Part shown: one piece after another, positions 11,291-25,100 of the stretch
Position numbering within the stretch: position 1 is the stretch's first letter
Layout: every line of letters begins with the position of its first letter
Origin: Liolophura sinensis
Lineage: Eukaryota; Mollusca; Polyplacophora; Chitonida; Chitonidae
Assembly (NCBI RefSeq): GCF_032854445.1
Contig: NC_088295.1
Coordinates: 48,533,385-48,597,384 of the forward strand
DNA length: 64,000 nt
Reading direction: 5' to 3'
Notes under the pieces: generated by a model
The model's database searches: none
What the model was told of the DNA's origin: nothing
The model's input: only the letters and a program-made list of their open reading frames with translations
Program-made: the position numbers and the translations under genes

Positions 11291-12417
11291 GGTGAAATAC
11301 GTTGCTACAAATTATAATCAGCATGGGTGCTAAAATTAACACACATGTAGTTTAAATCTGCTATAATGTAGTCTTTGGCTATGGAAATAAATACTGTTAA
11401 ATATGTCCTTTATTCTTGAGGAAAAAATGGCCATGGCTATCCCACACATAATTGACAATGACAGAGTAATAATGAAAATCTGACAGTTATTCAGTTAAAA
11501 CTGGTTTGCAATTTCATTCTCAACAATGCGTGCTATGACATATCAAATTATTTGCGAAAAATAAAAAAAAGATTCTGAGTAACTGTAACACTGACCAACC
11601 TCTCTTTCTACCTAACATATCTAGAATACTTATTCATAACTTACCTTGGCCTTTGGCCTACAAGAGATTATTTCCCCTTGACTATTTTCAAAGCTTTGCA
11701 TACATATGTTTAGCGGACATATCAACTATGGCCAGACATGAGGTGAAATATTATATCAAATTCAACTCGTGACAAAATTGTGCTATATAAAATCTCTGGA
11801 TAATTAAATAAAGTACAACACACATTTTGTAATATGTCATAAGTTAGCTACTGTAAAGCCATGCTTTTTTTTTTCACTACTATACCCCTGCAGTACAAAA
11901 TGCAGCTTAAAAATACTAAAGTTTAAAAAAACAACTCTGAAACAAGTTCTTATCCTATCCCAACTCTGAAAATAACTAATAAAATTTAAGGTACCATACA
12001 TCTTCAGTTTAATAAAAACAACAAGTTTTCATTTTAACCCATTAAATATTTTCCTACCTAATTTGCATAATTATGTTTAGTTTAAATGTAAATGTTATCT
12101 GCAGATGATTTTCGTTTATTAAATACAACTGAATGTATCTTGGGCAATGTGACATGTAGCCTGCATTCTACGAAGTTATTCACAGCCAAAAAAAAAAAAA
12201 ACAAAAAAAACAACTCAGAATTAAAATTAAAGGATAAGGAAAGGATAAGGTGTGTGTTTTTCACTGATCCAAATGTGAAAGTTTCTTTCATTTACAGAAT
12301 AAATTCTGAACAACTTGAATGTTTCTGGTTAAGTCTCGAACATGATACTTCAGCAATTCTTGATGCTGTCTCAATGCTGTGCAATATTGAAAACTAATAC
12401 TATCTTCCTCTGGAACC

Positions 12418-12790
12418 CTTCCACTTGTATTATAATACTTCCAATGGTACTGGAATGTTTCCACACACAGAGTAATCCTTCAATGGTGCTGGAATCCTTC
12501 CACAAACACAGTTATTCTTCCACTGACAGAGTAACCCCTCCACAAATACAGTAACCCTTCCACTGATAGAGTAATCCCTCTACAAATACAGTTGTTCTGC
12601 CACTGACAGAGTAACCCCTCTACAAATACAGTTGTTCTGTCACTGACAGAGTAACCCCTCCACAAATACAGTTGTTCTGTCACTGACAGAGTAACCCCTC
12701 TACAAATACAGTTACCCTTCCACTGATAGGGTAACCCCTCCACAAATACAGTAGTCCTTCCACTGATAGAGTAACTCTTCTACTAATATA
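12418..12790. repeat. 40-bp minisatellite
   Basis: CACTGACAGAGTAACCCCTC and ACAAATACAGTTGTTCTG alternate; matching positions at 12601 and 12641 give an exact 40-bp period. The array degrades at both ends out to about 12925. It creates a spurious repetitive open frame on the minus strand. Confidence 0.9.
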
Positions 12791-13102
12791 GTAACTGTTC
12801 CACTGATAAACCCATCCACTGATATAGGAAACCTCTCCAATCATATGTTAAACCTCTCACTGATACACCTTGGCATGTGCTTCACAATCCTTTCCCTGAT
12901 AGAGTATTCCTTCCAATGATACAGTAACCTCCCCACTGGTACATGTAGATTGGCCCTTTAATTATAAAAAAATATACCAAAACAAAATAAAAAATAAGAC
13001 CTTCACACCGCCAGGTCAGAAGTCACAATGTTACAAACACTGCAAATTTAAAGCAAAACATCTGCATTATCTTGCACTTATACTGACTGTCCCCATCATA
13101 AC

Positions 13103-13108
13103 TTTATT
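13103..13108 (-). terminator. Candidate AMBRA1 poly(A) signal
   Basis: AATAAA on the minus strand lies about 32 nt after the AMBRA1 stop codon. It is the first canonical hexamer downstream and would give a very short 3'UTR. Other A-rich hexamers follow beyond 13000, so the true end could be farther. Confidence 0.4.
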
Positions 13109-13139
13109 TTTAGACACATCAGTGTTAACTCTTAAGTCC

Positions 13140-16100
13140 CTACTGCTGTGGCCTTTGTGGTCGATTCTCACCCTCTGCCTGGTCAGTCTGTGTTGCAGCA
13201 GTGCGCCGTGCCCGATGCAGCGTCTGTATGGCGGCGCTTAGCGTGTGGGAGATGTGCATTAGGTTTTGACGCATGTTTGTGCTGTCCATGGCCCCATCCT
13301 CGGCTTGCCCAACAACATCAATATCCTCTTCCTTATCCGTTATTGTTTTCGGCCTAATCAAAGGAAGAAGAACAATCAAGGTGAATTTCACAGGAAAATC
13401 AGCATTAAACTGTAAAATTGATAAATTTATTTATTTATTATTAGTGTTTGATCTCACACAGGACAAGAGAATGCTTGTGATGAAACACAACATGTGATCA
13501 AAATATTGGCTCATCATTTGAAAATAATGATATAAAATAATGACCTGATGTGGCTTAACACTGAATGAAGGTGAAATACAACTGTTAAAAATTAAGAGAG
13601 TGAGAAATCTCTCAGAGTGCAAACTTTCATTATGTTAGATGGTGAGTCAGAAAATGTTTTGAATTTTGATGATTTATCATGGCACTGAACTTCACTTAAA
13701 CTGAAACACTAAAATTTAAAAAAAAAAAAAAAGTTCTCAAATCAAAAAAATATATTGAGATTGTCATTTCAATTGATCAACTGCTAGTCACTGGTTAGCA
13801 CATGCTCAATTTCTTGTAAAGTTGGTTATTTGGTATCAAATGATCGATGCTTAATTTTCAATCTTGATGCCCAGGTCATTATTTGTTCTCATTGTGTCAT
13901 TTTGCTTTCAATGAATTCAACATAGTGTGGTATAAATACAAAAAAACAAAACCTTAAAGTATATCAAATAATTAAAACTCATTCCAATAATATCAACAAA
14001 TCAACAACGTATCTGGGATTGAATCAAGAAAATCATGGTCAAAAAACAAATACAATCAGAACAGTAACAAATATATATATATATATGAGGCACCCTACCT
14101 ACTCACCCAGGGCGGCAGATATGGAGATCCCCGCGGTTAGTACCATAGATGACACCCTCCCCAACCCCGGGCAGCCAGCGGACGGAGTTAACGCTAATGT
14201 GAGATTGGATCTCCATGTCACAAGGGTGGTGGATATCAGTCACCGCCTGTAAATATAAAAATGAACAATAAGTCACTGTCTGCTAACATAAATAATAGTC
14301 ACTGGGTAATTTATAATCCTCTGATGTCTTGTATAAAGTTAGTAATGTTTTGTAAGAATGGTGGTATTATAAGTTACTGTGAACAATTATATTTCAACTG
14401 TGATATTCATGATATAAACATAAAAGACTTCATGATATAAACACAAGTGACTATGACTTCATGACATAAAAACAAGTGACTTCATGATATAAACATGTGA
14501 CTGCATGTCATAGATACCTATGTCTTCATAATACATGTATGTCTCACTCAACAACCCAAACAGTCTGTTTTCAGACATAACCGTAATTTTTTTTAGCTGT
14601 GACAAAACCGTTCTACACATCTGTCTGTTGGTCCTTCTGTCTGTTGGTCCTCCTGACTGCCAGTCTTCTGTCTGTTGGTCCTGTTGTCTGTTAGTCCTTC
14701 TGGCCGCCAAATTTCTCACATCCTGTCATTTAACCTGGTTTATCTGGCCCTCCTATCTTTTAATAAGGGCCATTTACTTAACAAGGGGCCTGAGTACAAG
14801 ATGACATGAAACCTATCTGGGGATATCGCAGCTATTGGGAACTATTGGGCGCATCCCTCCCCTCTTTCCTTTCCGTATGCCACACCAATTTAAATTGATT
14901 CATGGGCAGAATAAATCTTTTTTTCTAATGTTGGAGGGTATAAATATAAACCCTAAAATTGTCTAATTTGAGGGAAATATGGGAATTAAATTGGCTGATT
15001 TTCTGTTTTATCTTTATTCCATTTTTGGATTTTTTAGTGTCACCTTGCCCGTAAAACATGAAATAAAATTAATGTCGCCTTATGTGGGAAAATACTGAAT
15101 AAAATCATCGGACAGATCTGACAGAAGAGAAGAAAACAGTGTACACATACCTCCATGGAAGCTTCCCCAGCCTTGGGCTGTCGTAGTTTGTACACTTGAC
15201 CCACAACCTACAATGACAAACACATGCACGAATCTCTTAAAACACACAAAAGCCGTGAAATTCATCTGAAGCGAAACCACGCTGCAGGATGAGATTAGCA
15301 TGTTACTGACTCCTGTTCATGTGTCAGTCCCATCATTTTAAAGAAAATTCACATCAACAACCAAGATTTCGCATTACATTAAATGACCCTAAATGACGTA
15401 AAACTTTGACTACAACAGAGCATTTTTGGAGGTAAATAAATGTCATGAGATATTACTTTTGGTACTAAAATTTACATTTTCCCAGTAGGATATAAGCCTA
15501 TCTTCCAAATAGTTCTCAAAGGACCTTTCTGAAATCAATAGAACTCCCAGGATCTATAAAAAAATGAACAACTTAGTCATGGACGAAATGTTAGGTTACT
15601 TAGAGATACAGGTATAAGGTATAACCAACACATATGAATTTCTGAAACTTCTCATACCATATTGTACAGCACAGAAAATTCACAGTCAAATTTATTTATT
15701 TATCTGTTTATTTGACTGGTGCTTTATGTCATTCTCAAGTATATTTTACTCACCTTGAAGGTCACCGTACGACGGGAGAAAAACGCAGCACAGTCATATT
15801 TCAATGATACATATCAATATAGCTTCTTACTATCTCTACATTTGGATCATGTATCTCCAAAGAGTTAAATGTTTTCTACTGACACTGTCACTTTGTGGTC
15901 TGGCAAAATAATGCGTGCTAACGTTTGCTTGTGTACTAGTCCATAAAATCCATGCACTTGTAGCATGCCAAAAATTTCAATGTTTAAGAATTCTATTTGA
16001 GTCCGATGGAAGAAGGTTGCAAAAGCATACTGTACACTGTGCATACCTGACTGGTAGTGAAGACCCAAGACAATCTCCTGGAGGCCAGTCCAACCACCAG

Positions 16101-19100
16101 GTGTGTTTTCAGGGGAGATAAGCTGACAGATATGGCATTAGGACCTGCAGGGAAAGTGCATGTGCTCTATAAGAAGATTATATACATGTACAAATTCGTT
16201 TCTATTACATTTCCATTATGACCCCAACACAGCAGCCTTCATATTCTCTTTAAATTTCCATGTAATGATAAATTAATATTAACATGTAAATCCTTATTCA
16301 TGTTAAAACCTTAATTAATCGTATGGCAGAAATCAAATGTATAATTATAGGTAACCTTATTTGTCAGTAGCGGAATGGAAGACCATGAGTACATTTACTG
16401 ATCAATTCATATTCTTTACAGAAAAAAAAGTCCAGAGTGAAGTGATTTCGAGTTTGAATTCAGCCAATTTACTCAGTGTCCCAAAATCTTATCTACCAAA
16501 AATGTAATCAAAAGAGAGCATACATTAAATGACAGGAAACACTGCTATTCAAACAACACAGCTCGCAAGACTGGGAATCTTGCTGGAAAATATTGTACCA
16601 AAACTTTTGGTGAAGAGGCAATCCCCTCTGGATCCTGGAAGCAAGGAGAACACCGCTAAGATGGTGTCGTCTGGAAAACCTCGATGACTGGGTACAAACG
16701 TGGCGAGGAAGGTGCCGTCCTGGCTGATATCACAGCTGGCATCATTGTGAATCTTACAGTGAGGTACCACAATGTTGGTGTTGGCTGCAAACAGACATTT
16801 ATACATATATATATATATTTATTGGCTAGGTGTTTAACACCATACTCAGGAATATTTATTTACATCTAGATGGTTTTGTTGACTATTAGAGTTTCAATGG
16901 AAATTGCTATGTCAAGGGCTAGAAGACACAACGCTTCTCTGTAAGAAAACATGTAAACTCAGCTGAAGATCGTGGATTTATCTACAAAATATATAATTCC
17001 ATCAATCCATTCCAAACCAAATAACCTAAAAATACACTGTGTAAAGATGTTGGCTGAATAATTATAGCAATTTATCATTTTTCTATGTCCTATGTAATTT
17101 ATGCATCTTAAGATTTCATTGATACTGAGACACTTTGAAAAGGCAAAAACAGACAAACAACCAGTGGAAATGAAAGGTGTTTATGAAAACAAAATGGGAT
17201 ATCGGTCAACTAACTACAAAAGAATATTGCCATGGCAACAGAACGTCTTTACCACTTACAACCATCATGTTGGTCTTCATATATTTGCTTTGTTGCTTGG
17301 ACTGTTAAAAAATGTCACTAACTTCTGTGTTCTAAGTTTTCACTGTGTGTCCATAGATCTGGGTAAAACCTTTTATTGGATATATTCAAGGCTTCACAAA
17401 AACTATAACTCTCACAAGCTCACAAGCAATACCTTCACAATATTCCCTCAAGCCATGTAAATGAATATAAAGGCTTACAATGGGCCAAGGTCATAATGAA
17501 TAATTAATAAGCTCTTTCTGATAATAAATGATTATGGCTTAATGTCACACCGGCAACATTTTAAGCGATTCTGTGGTGACTCACCCTGAGAGATGTCTGG
17601 TATAACACACCGACTAAAGTCCCAGCACTGAATCCTGTGGGTCAGGTTGATGATGTTACTGGCCACAGCCGCTTCTCCTGTTCCCATGAAAGCACCTGTG
17701 CCAAATAGACCGATCCTATTTAACTTTTTTCAATAGTATGACCGCATGTAAACTAGAGAAAGAGGACATGAGCCCAGTATTAAAAGTTCACCCACAGCGT
17801 ATTTTAATTTATTTATTTATTTGATTGGTGTTTTATGCTGTACTCAAGAATATTTCACTTACACGACGGCGGCCAGCATTATGGTGCGAGGAAACCGAGC
17901 AGAGCCCGGTTGAAACCCATCACCATCTGCAGGTTGCTGGCAGACAATCCCACGTATGGCTGGAGAGGAAGTCAGCATGAGCTGGACTTGAACTCACAGC
18001 GACCGCATTGGTGAAAGGCTCCTAAGTCATCACGCTGCACTTGTGCGCTAACCAACTGAGCCAAAGAGGCCCCAAGGGTACTTTCATGAACAAATGACTA
18101 AAGTTTTGTGAAAGTGATCCCACACCCCAGGGTCAGGAAGGTGTATGAGACTGAAGTCAGACTAAGTTGTCAGTTGAGATACCATGTGTCATATTGTATC
18201 CCAAGTTTTAGCTTCAAAACAGTTTACTGTGCTGAAATTGTGATCCACCTTATGGATTTTCATTTTAATAATTTGTTTATTATTATTAGAGTTTTGTTTT
18301 CATGACAAAAATGAAAATAAGCATTTTTATGCTTAAGACAGTTTCATGTAAACATGGTAAACAAAACAACACAACAAATGTTTTTTCCTTCTGCATGATG
18401 TAGTATAAAATTTAGAAGTAGATGACTGGAAATAATAATGACTGGACATGAAGATAGCCACCTTCGGTCTTATTTACCAATATGGTTTTCTGACACATAC
18501 TCTGAATTCATAATTTCTTTTGTTGGCTGTCTACCAAGAACATGGTGACTTTCTCTAGTTTAATAATGTAATATTTTTATATTAAATAGTCCGGATTAAC
18601 ACCTGCTTTAATAGTGCTACAACTAAATATATGCAATTGTGGCTGAAAGTCCTATCTGGTTTATAAATAATATCAAGGTGACATTTATTAAGCAATAAAT
18701 GTTTTAGCTGAATAAAAACTATCTGCATCAGTCCCTTCATGCATCACACAAACTCTCCACTACCATGCGAGGTGGCAAATAAAATAAAGATATGTATGTA
18801 CCATGGTAGCTACCTGCGATGGCTCTGTTGATGGCGGCTTGTAGAGCATCATTTGGTCGGTTAATGGTCTCATCCAGTATACTGACGCCATAGTGGGGAT
18901 GTAGGTGGCGGCGTTGAAGTGTATGCCAGGTGCGGTCCAACCCTTGCAGTGCAGATTCCGGAGGGGCGGGGGCTTCGAGGTTAGGTCTAGAGGGTCCAGG
19001 CACAGGTGATGAACTGGGGTAATCTGATTAACAAGGCAGGTAATACAATGTAGTAATCTACAGGTAATTCTGGTACATTTTAGTTCTTTTTTTAAATTAT

Positions 19101-22100
19101 GTTGAGCTCTGAAACATCTTTTTCTCTAAATATGTACTTATTTTGTTTGCCTAGGGTTCCACAACATACTTCACACACAGGACACAGTGCATATGGCAGT
19201 TGTCAAATATGTCTCGAGGAAAACCAAGAGTGTCCAAAATTAACTATTGCCCTGTTCTGAGACAGTACCTGACAGAACTCCTAACACAAGGATGGGTCTG
19301 AGCAGTGAGAGCTGAATTTAAACCTGCAATGTCACTAGTCATGTGCCTGAAAGTAAACCAGTGACCCCTGAAAATTTAGTCCACTGCTATACCAGAAATG
19401 TCAATTTGAAATACTTCTGATGATGTTGAAGACAATTTCATGACAACAAATCACAACTTACTACAATTTTAAGATGCCGCATATTTAAATTCTCTGTTTA
19501 AATGTTGTTTATTCAAGTACATTCTGAGGTCATTTTTCTGAGTAGACTTATGAAATTATACTTTTTGTGAACGCCAGAAATCAGTCACCAATCCGCCTAT
19601 AAATCAAAATAAAATGTGCACAACTCTCACTGGAAATTGCCATTTGACATGTTTATTTATTTATTTATTTGATTGGTGTTTTACACGGTACATAAGAATA
19701 TTTCACTTATACGACAGCGGCCAGAATTATGGTGGGTGGAAGCCGGGCAAAGCCCTGGGGAAAAACCTTGACCATCTGCACGTTGCTGAGGGACCATCAC
19801 ACATACGGCCGAAGAGGAAGCTCTTTGTTACGAGAAAAGATTGAGGAATTGGTAACCAATCAGCAGTGATTCTGCATTCATTTGATCAAGAATAGACATA
19901 TAATTACATGTAAATGTAGCAATAAGTTTATGAACCCAAATTCTTCAACATTTTCAACCACCACTGCAATTATTTTGTTTACTGGAAACATAATGGAAAC
20001 ATTATGAGAGAACTATGGGGTGCACAATTTTATGAAGCTTGCATGACACAAACAAATCATATTTGGTGTCATTTTCATAATAATTGTAGCATAAATTCCA
20101 CTGAAAATAGTGCTTATAAGGCCGAAAGGTTTACAATAACAGCTCACCTGACTGGTCAGTACTGCTGACTACAGGCACCTGTGGCTCCACCTGGTGTTCA
20201 GTGATTGTAATCTCTGGTATTCTGCCAGGTGGTGGACTGCCCTGGCTGACTGGGCTATTTGCCATAGCTTCATTCCGCTCGTTTTGGAGAGCTTGCAATC
20301 GAACGGAAAATCTTTCTCTCATGGCAATCATCCTACCAAGGACATTTATTTCTTGTGCCAAACGGGAGGTCATGTTACTTATACTGACATGTTCATCACT
20401 CGCATCACTACCAGATAAAACTGGTACCTGAGGCTCATAGGTCAGCCTAGTTGCATAGGTCCGCTGCAGATCTGGGTTTGCATTTTCTCTCGGAGAGATT
20501 CTACTTCCTGAGGCAGAGACAGTACCTTGTGCTGTTTCTGCACTTCTGCCATGCTCTGGAGGTTGACGGTCATGATCAAAAGTCACTGAATGATCTGCAG
20601 AGTACAGAGGATTGCTCTCTGCCACATCTTCCTCCATGATCTCAGAGGGTCTAATGTTTACTGAGGGTAACACAGATGTTGCAAGAAGGGCCTCTGAAGG
20701 AATCCGTCTGAATCCCAGCAGACTCAAGTCGGGGGCAGGCCTGGTTTGTGACTCCAACACCCTCCTCGGGGAAGACTCTGGGGGCAGACCACTTTGTGGT
20801 GGAGATCTAGGAGATGATCCTGTCCTGCCACTGCTACGCTGCAATCCTGTGGCACGAAAACTCCCCCCGCATGAATCTGTATTCACTACACCTGCAGAAC
20901 TTCCAAGAATACCATCTGGTACTTGACCAGGTGCTGCAGTAGTATTTCTGCTACATGTTCTAAATGGCAGAGAACTGACAAGTGCAGCCTGATCACAAGC
21001 TGTGCTGGGGGGAATTGAAGTCTGAACATGTGAATCAGTTCCAAGATTAGGCTGAACCCTTGATATCGCAACAGGAGCCTGAACACTTGATATCGCAACA
21101 GGAGCCTGAACACTTGATATCGCAACAGGAGCCTGAACACTTGATATCGCAACAGGAGTCTGAACATGTGAAACAGTTCCAAGATTAGCCTGAACACTTG
21201 ATATCGCAACAGGAGCCTGAACACTTGATATCGCAACAGGAGCCTGAACACTTGATATCGCAACAGGAGTCCGAACATGTGAAACAGTTCCAAGATTAGC
21301 CTGAACACTTGATATCGCAACAGGGGCCTGAACACTTGATATCGCAGCAGGAGCCTGAACACTTGATACACTAGCAACTGGAGCATGAACACATGAAACA
21401 CATGTACTGTAAACTGTTGTAGACGGTGTCACAGCAGCTGAATTAAATATATCACGAATATTACAGGTGGTAGCAGCATCATTAGAAAGGACTGCAGAGA
21501 GACTGGATGTGGATGTGGAGCATGGTGTTTGACTTGCAGTTACTGTCGTCACACCAGATTCACAAAAAGCCTCTGTGACAACGGAGTTCCCAGAACCCAC
21601 CAGAGAGCACGATGTGACCGCGTGCGACGGCCGTCGAGAGTCTGTAGGACTTGAGCAAATATTCTTAGCACTTGTTATAGAATCATGTCCCTGACTAGGA
21701 GAGGACGAGCTCTGAGATGTGCTCGCAGACGCAGAGGGTTTCCAGATCCCTGACTCCTCCCTACCAAATATCACAACTGGCCCCGACTTCTGAGCACTGG
21801 AATGAGAAGCAGAGCCACTAGGCAGGGAACAACTGTCCTGTGCAGCGTTAAGTCTAGTCCTCAGGATGGAGTTAGAGGCACCCCCAGGGCTGGACAGTCT
21901 ACCAGTACCCCTGGGGCATGTCCCACTGTTTGGGCTGTGTTCACACATTGTCCTATTTACCCCAGAAACACTGGCCAACGGAGAAGGCAGAGTGCGTCTA
22001 GTGGAATTCCCCCAGGTTCCCATCACCGACTCCACCTGTGACGAGTCTCTCGGAGAGTAACTCGTCCTTGATGAATCTGTGGTTGTGTTAATAAATAAAG

Positions 22101-25100
22101 GTCTTTGTATGGAAGATAAGTCTCTTATTCTGAACGCTGCATCTCTGGAATCACTAGAACCTGAGGTTAGGAGTTGGTCTATCCTTTGTGAGGTTGTGGG
22201 TGGGGGCTGAATTTCCCTTCTGGGTGGCGGGCTACATGCCCCACGACGGAACCCCCGACCACCTGCCGATACTTCAGCACTCACAGCTGAGCTGTCCCCA
22301 GCCACACTCGCCCTCTCCCTCGCAGAACGTAGCCGAGCTTGCAGCTCAGGACCTTGTGGGATAGGACGATTCAAGCCGTGCTGTTCAAACAACATGGCCC
22401 GTCTCGCATCTTGAGTGACTGTGGCAGCATAGCTACGAGAGTTCCTTAAGCGTGCTGTGGTCTCCGTCACATGGGCAGCGTATTCCTGAGCCAGATCTAG
22501 AGCATCCTCGTGTGCAGGAGAACGAGGGCCGATGGAAATTATGTCATGTTCATCACTGTTATTGGCACCAGCTCCTACAGACAAAACAACACAATTTTAG
22601 CTAAATGAAGGACTTTCATTTTTGTAATATCCTAAACTTGAAGAAATACATCAGTTAATATTTTTATATAAAATGACTGAAAAAAAAAAAAGGCTGATAA
22701 AGATGCTTAGGCAATATATTTCACAGTGAAAGATACTGCTTGGGTAATATATTTCACAGTGAAAGATACATGAAAACTAATCTTGAAAGAAGAATGTGAA
22801 TCTGTTTAATAATATAGAGGCTTGACTTGTCATATACTGGGCAAAGCTTGTCGTTCTGAGACAAATAGCTGTTGTTTATGAGAAACAGTGCTGATAATAT
22901 TCTGAAAACAAAGTCAAATACGTCCCTAGCCAGGCTCACCAAATCTAGCTGCACCCAGTCTGTCTTAGTAAATATTCCCTCAGATCTAGTTAGACTGTAA
23001 GACAAGGTATAAACTAATGTTCTGTCACTCCTCACAAATGTAACTGCCCGTGTAAGAGTGAACCATCAAAGCATAAAACACCAAACGGAAAATGTTTGGT
23101 TTCCAGCTCAGCATACCAGCTCTGTACAGTGGATCCCCAGCATTTATGTCTGATGTGTTACGGTTTTCACTGCCATGGCTACGGTCGTTCTGATATGCTT
23201 GGAAACGGGTAAGCAGTGTGCGATACCTCTGTCGTAACATTCTCTGTCGCGAATCATAATGTGAATCAGAAGACGGATCACTGAAAAAAAATCAACAAAC
23301 AAAAAATTAATAAATCCAATATTAATAGTGATATTTGGATAAAGTATAAAAATTTTTTTTCTGTAACAGGCATGATTTACTGCAAGCTTTTGCTTCTGCT
23401 GTGAATTTGTTAGTAGAAAAACTTTAACTGGCTAAAAAAAATTAATGCTTTACATAAATTTGTTCATACAATCGGAAAATCTCACTATGCACAGTGAAAG
23501 ACAAGAAGATGCTCTTCTAGATAAAGCTACTGTCAACCTACTTTGGTGGCTCAAGAAAAGTGTCCATTATAAAAGGTGTATGTGATGGCAACTTACATCA
23601 CACAAAATAAAGTATTTTTCCACGGAAATTTATGCACACGATTATTATGAAAAAAGTGCTAAAATGATATGTTTATGTCACTAAAGATGCATGATTCAAA
23701 GAACTGCAAATTAATTGTATACTCCCTAAAAATCATTCAAAATACTGATTACAAAGGCGACTGAAAAGGGGTAAGTAGGATATGTGAAACTATTATTGAC
23801 AAGTGCCAGGGCTGAAGGCGTAACTGACCTGATATGCGAGATGTGTGTGGTATCATCTCGCTGGATGGTGGAGCCATTAGCTATACCTGTGTACAGACAG
23901 TGTCCCAGAGGCCCAAACCTAATCCACCTGAAAACAACACCTTACAAGTAAAACCCAATATAACCCAGTATAACCCAATACAAGTACTTCCCTAATCCAA
24001 AAGAATGAATGATTATGGCTTAACCCTAATCCAAAAGAAGTTAGAATTAGCTTAAAGCGAGGGACAGTCAAGTGCCCTTGTAAGGTAAACACACCTATCT
24101 TATTTACTTATTTACTTGATTGGTGTTTTATGCCGTACTCAAGAACATTTCACTTATATGACGGCGGCCAACCATCCAACTTCACCAAGGAATTCACAAA
24201 CTTAAAGATTTTAGCTGAAACAGCTTGAGATCGGATTAAAACATGACCTCACTGGTAAAAGGCCTGACAGTTGGTGCGAGTCTGTAATTTAAGCATCTCA
24301 GCCAGCAAAGCTCTATCATACATCTCATTTTTGTGTGTGACCTAAGAAACTGCAAACATGGAATAATATTCATGGTATATTGAATAAAACTTTCAATTAA
24401 AAAAAATCTGTTCCATTTACAAAAAATTGGTACAATTCAACAAGTGCTCATGTAAGAGAAAAAAAACAAGACAATCCATTTGACACTCAGACACCCCAAG
24501 CAGAAACCAACACGGGGAGCATTTAACCATTGCAATCACCACTAAATACATCAACAATACATCCACATGGAGAATTTCCTCACAAGTGGACCATCTGGTT
24601 TGATAGCTCAGTTGGTAGAGTGGTAGGAGCTATTGAGTGGAGAAACTCTGAGGGGAGGGAGTTCAAGTCTCACTCAGGCCAGTATTTTTCATCGGTTTCA
24701 GGATACTTCTTTCAGTGCTGGAAATTCAAGACTTGCTGATGTATCTGAGCAGTGTCCTACCTGATCCTCTCAAAATCCTCCCTGGTCCTGCAGCATGTGA
24801 ACGGCTCAGGTTTACACCAATCCCAAAAGAACAGCTCATTGGACGTGGCGAACACAAGAACGTGGTCTGAGGGGTGGAAGGCCATAGAGGCGATGACGTG
24901 ATCTCCAGGGGAGCGGTACACCTCACTACCTCCTCCCTGAGGACAAACAAGGTTAAAAGAAATCTGAAATTTGCTGAGAGTCTAGAAGTTATTTCTGTAG
25001 CCAGTTCTTCGCTGCAAGTGTTGTCCTGTGTGTACTAGTCCATAGCCACATTTTTTCATCTACAATTATCAAAATTAATGGTACTGTATTTCACCTAAAC

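Larger units (their letters stand above)
7741..13102. other. Gene-free interval between the unnamed gene and the AMBRA1 3' end
   Basis: Holds two SINEs, a triplicated motif near 9236-9345, a G-rich tract, several long A tracts (about 9990, 11192, 12188) and a 40-bp minisatellite. Open frames such as the 77-codon one at 9441 lack any family signature or splice context; I treat them as chance. Confidence 0.5.

Noticed and set aside
12480-12743. 87-codon frame with LYLWRGYSVS repeats
   Set aside because: Translation of the 40-bp minisatellite; no evidence of a gene.
20886-21401. 171-codon open frame (minus strand, alternate frame) rich in LLLRYQVFR
   Set aside because: It is the out-of-frame shadow of the AMBRA1 minisatellite; a 27-bp repeat without stops opens any frame.
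24597-24681. Functional tRNA gene
   Set aside because: The acceptor stem and boxes fit but no anticodon stem-loop can be formed; more likely a SINE head or pseudogene.
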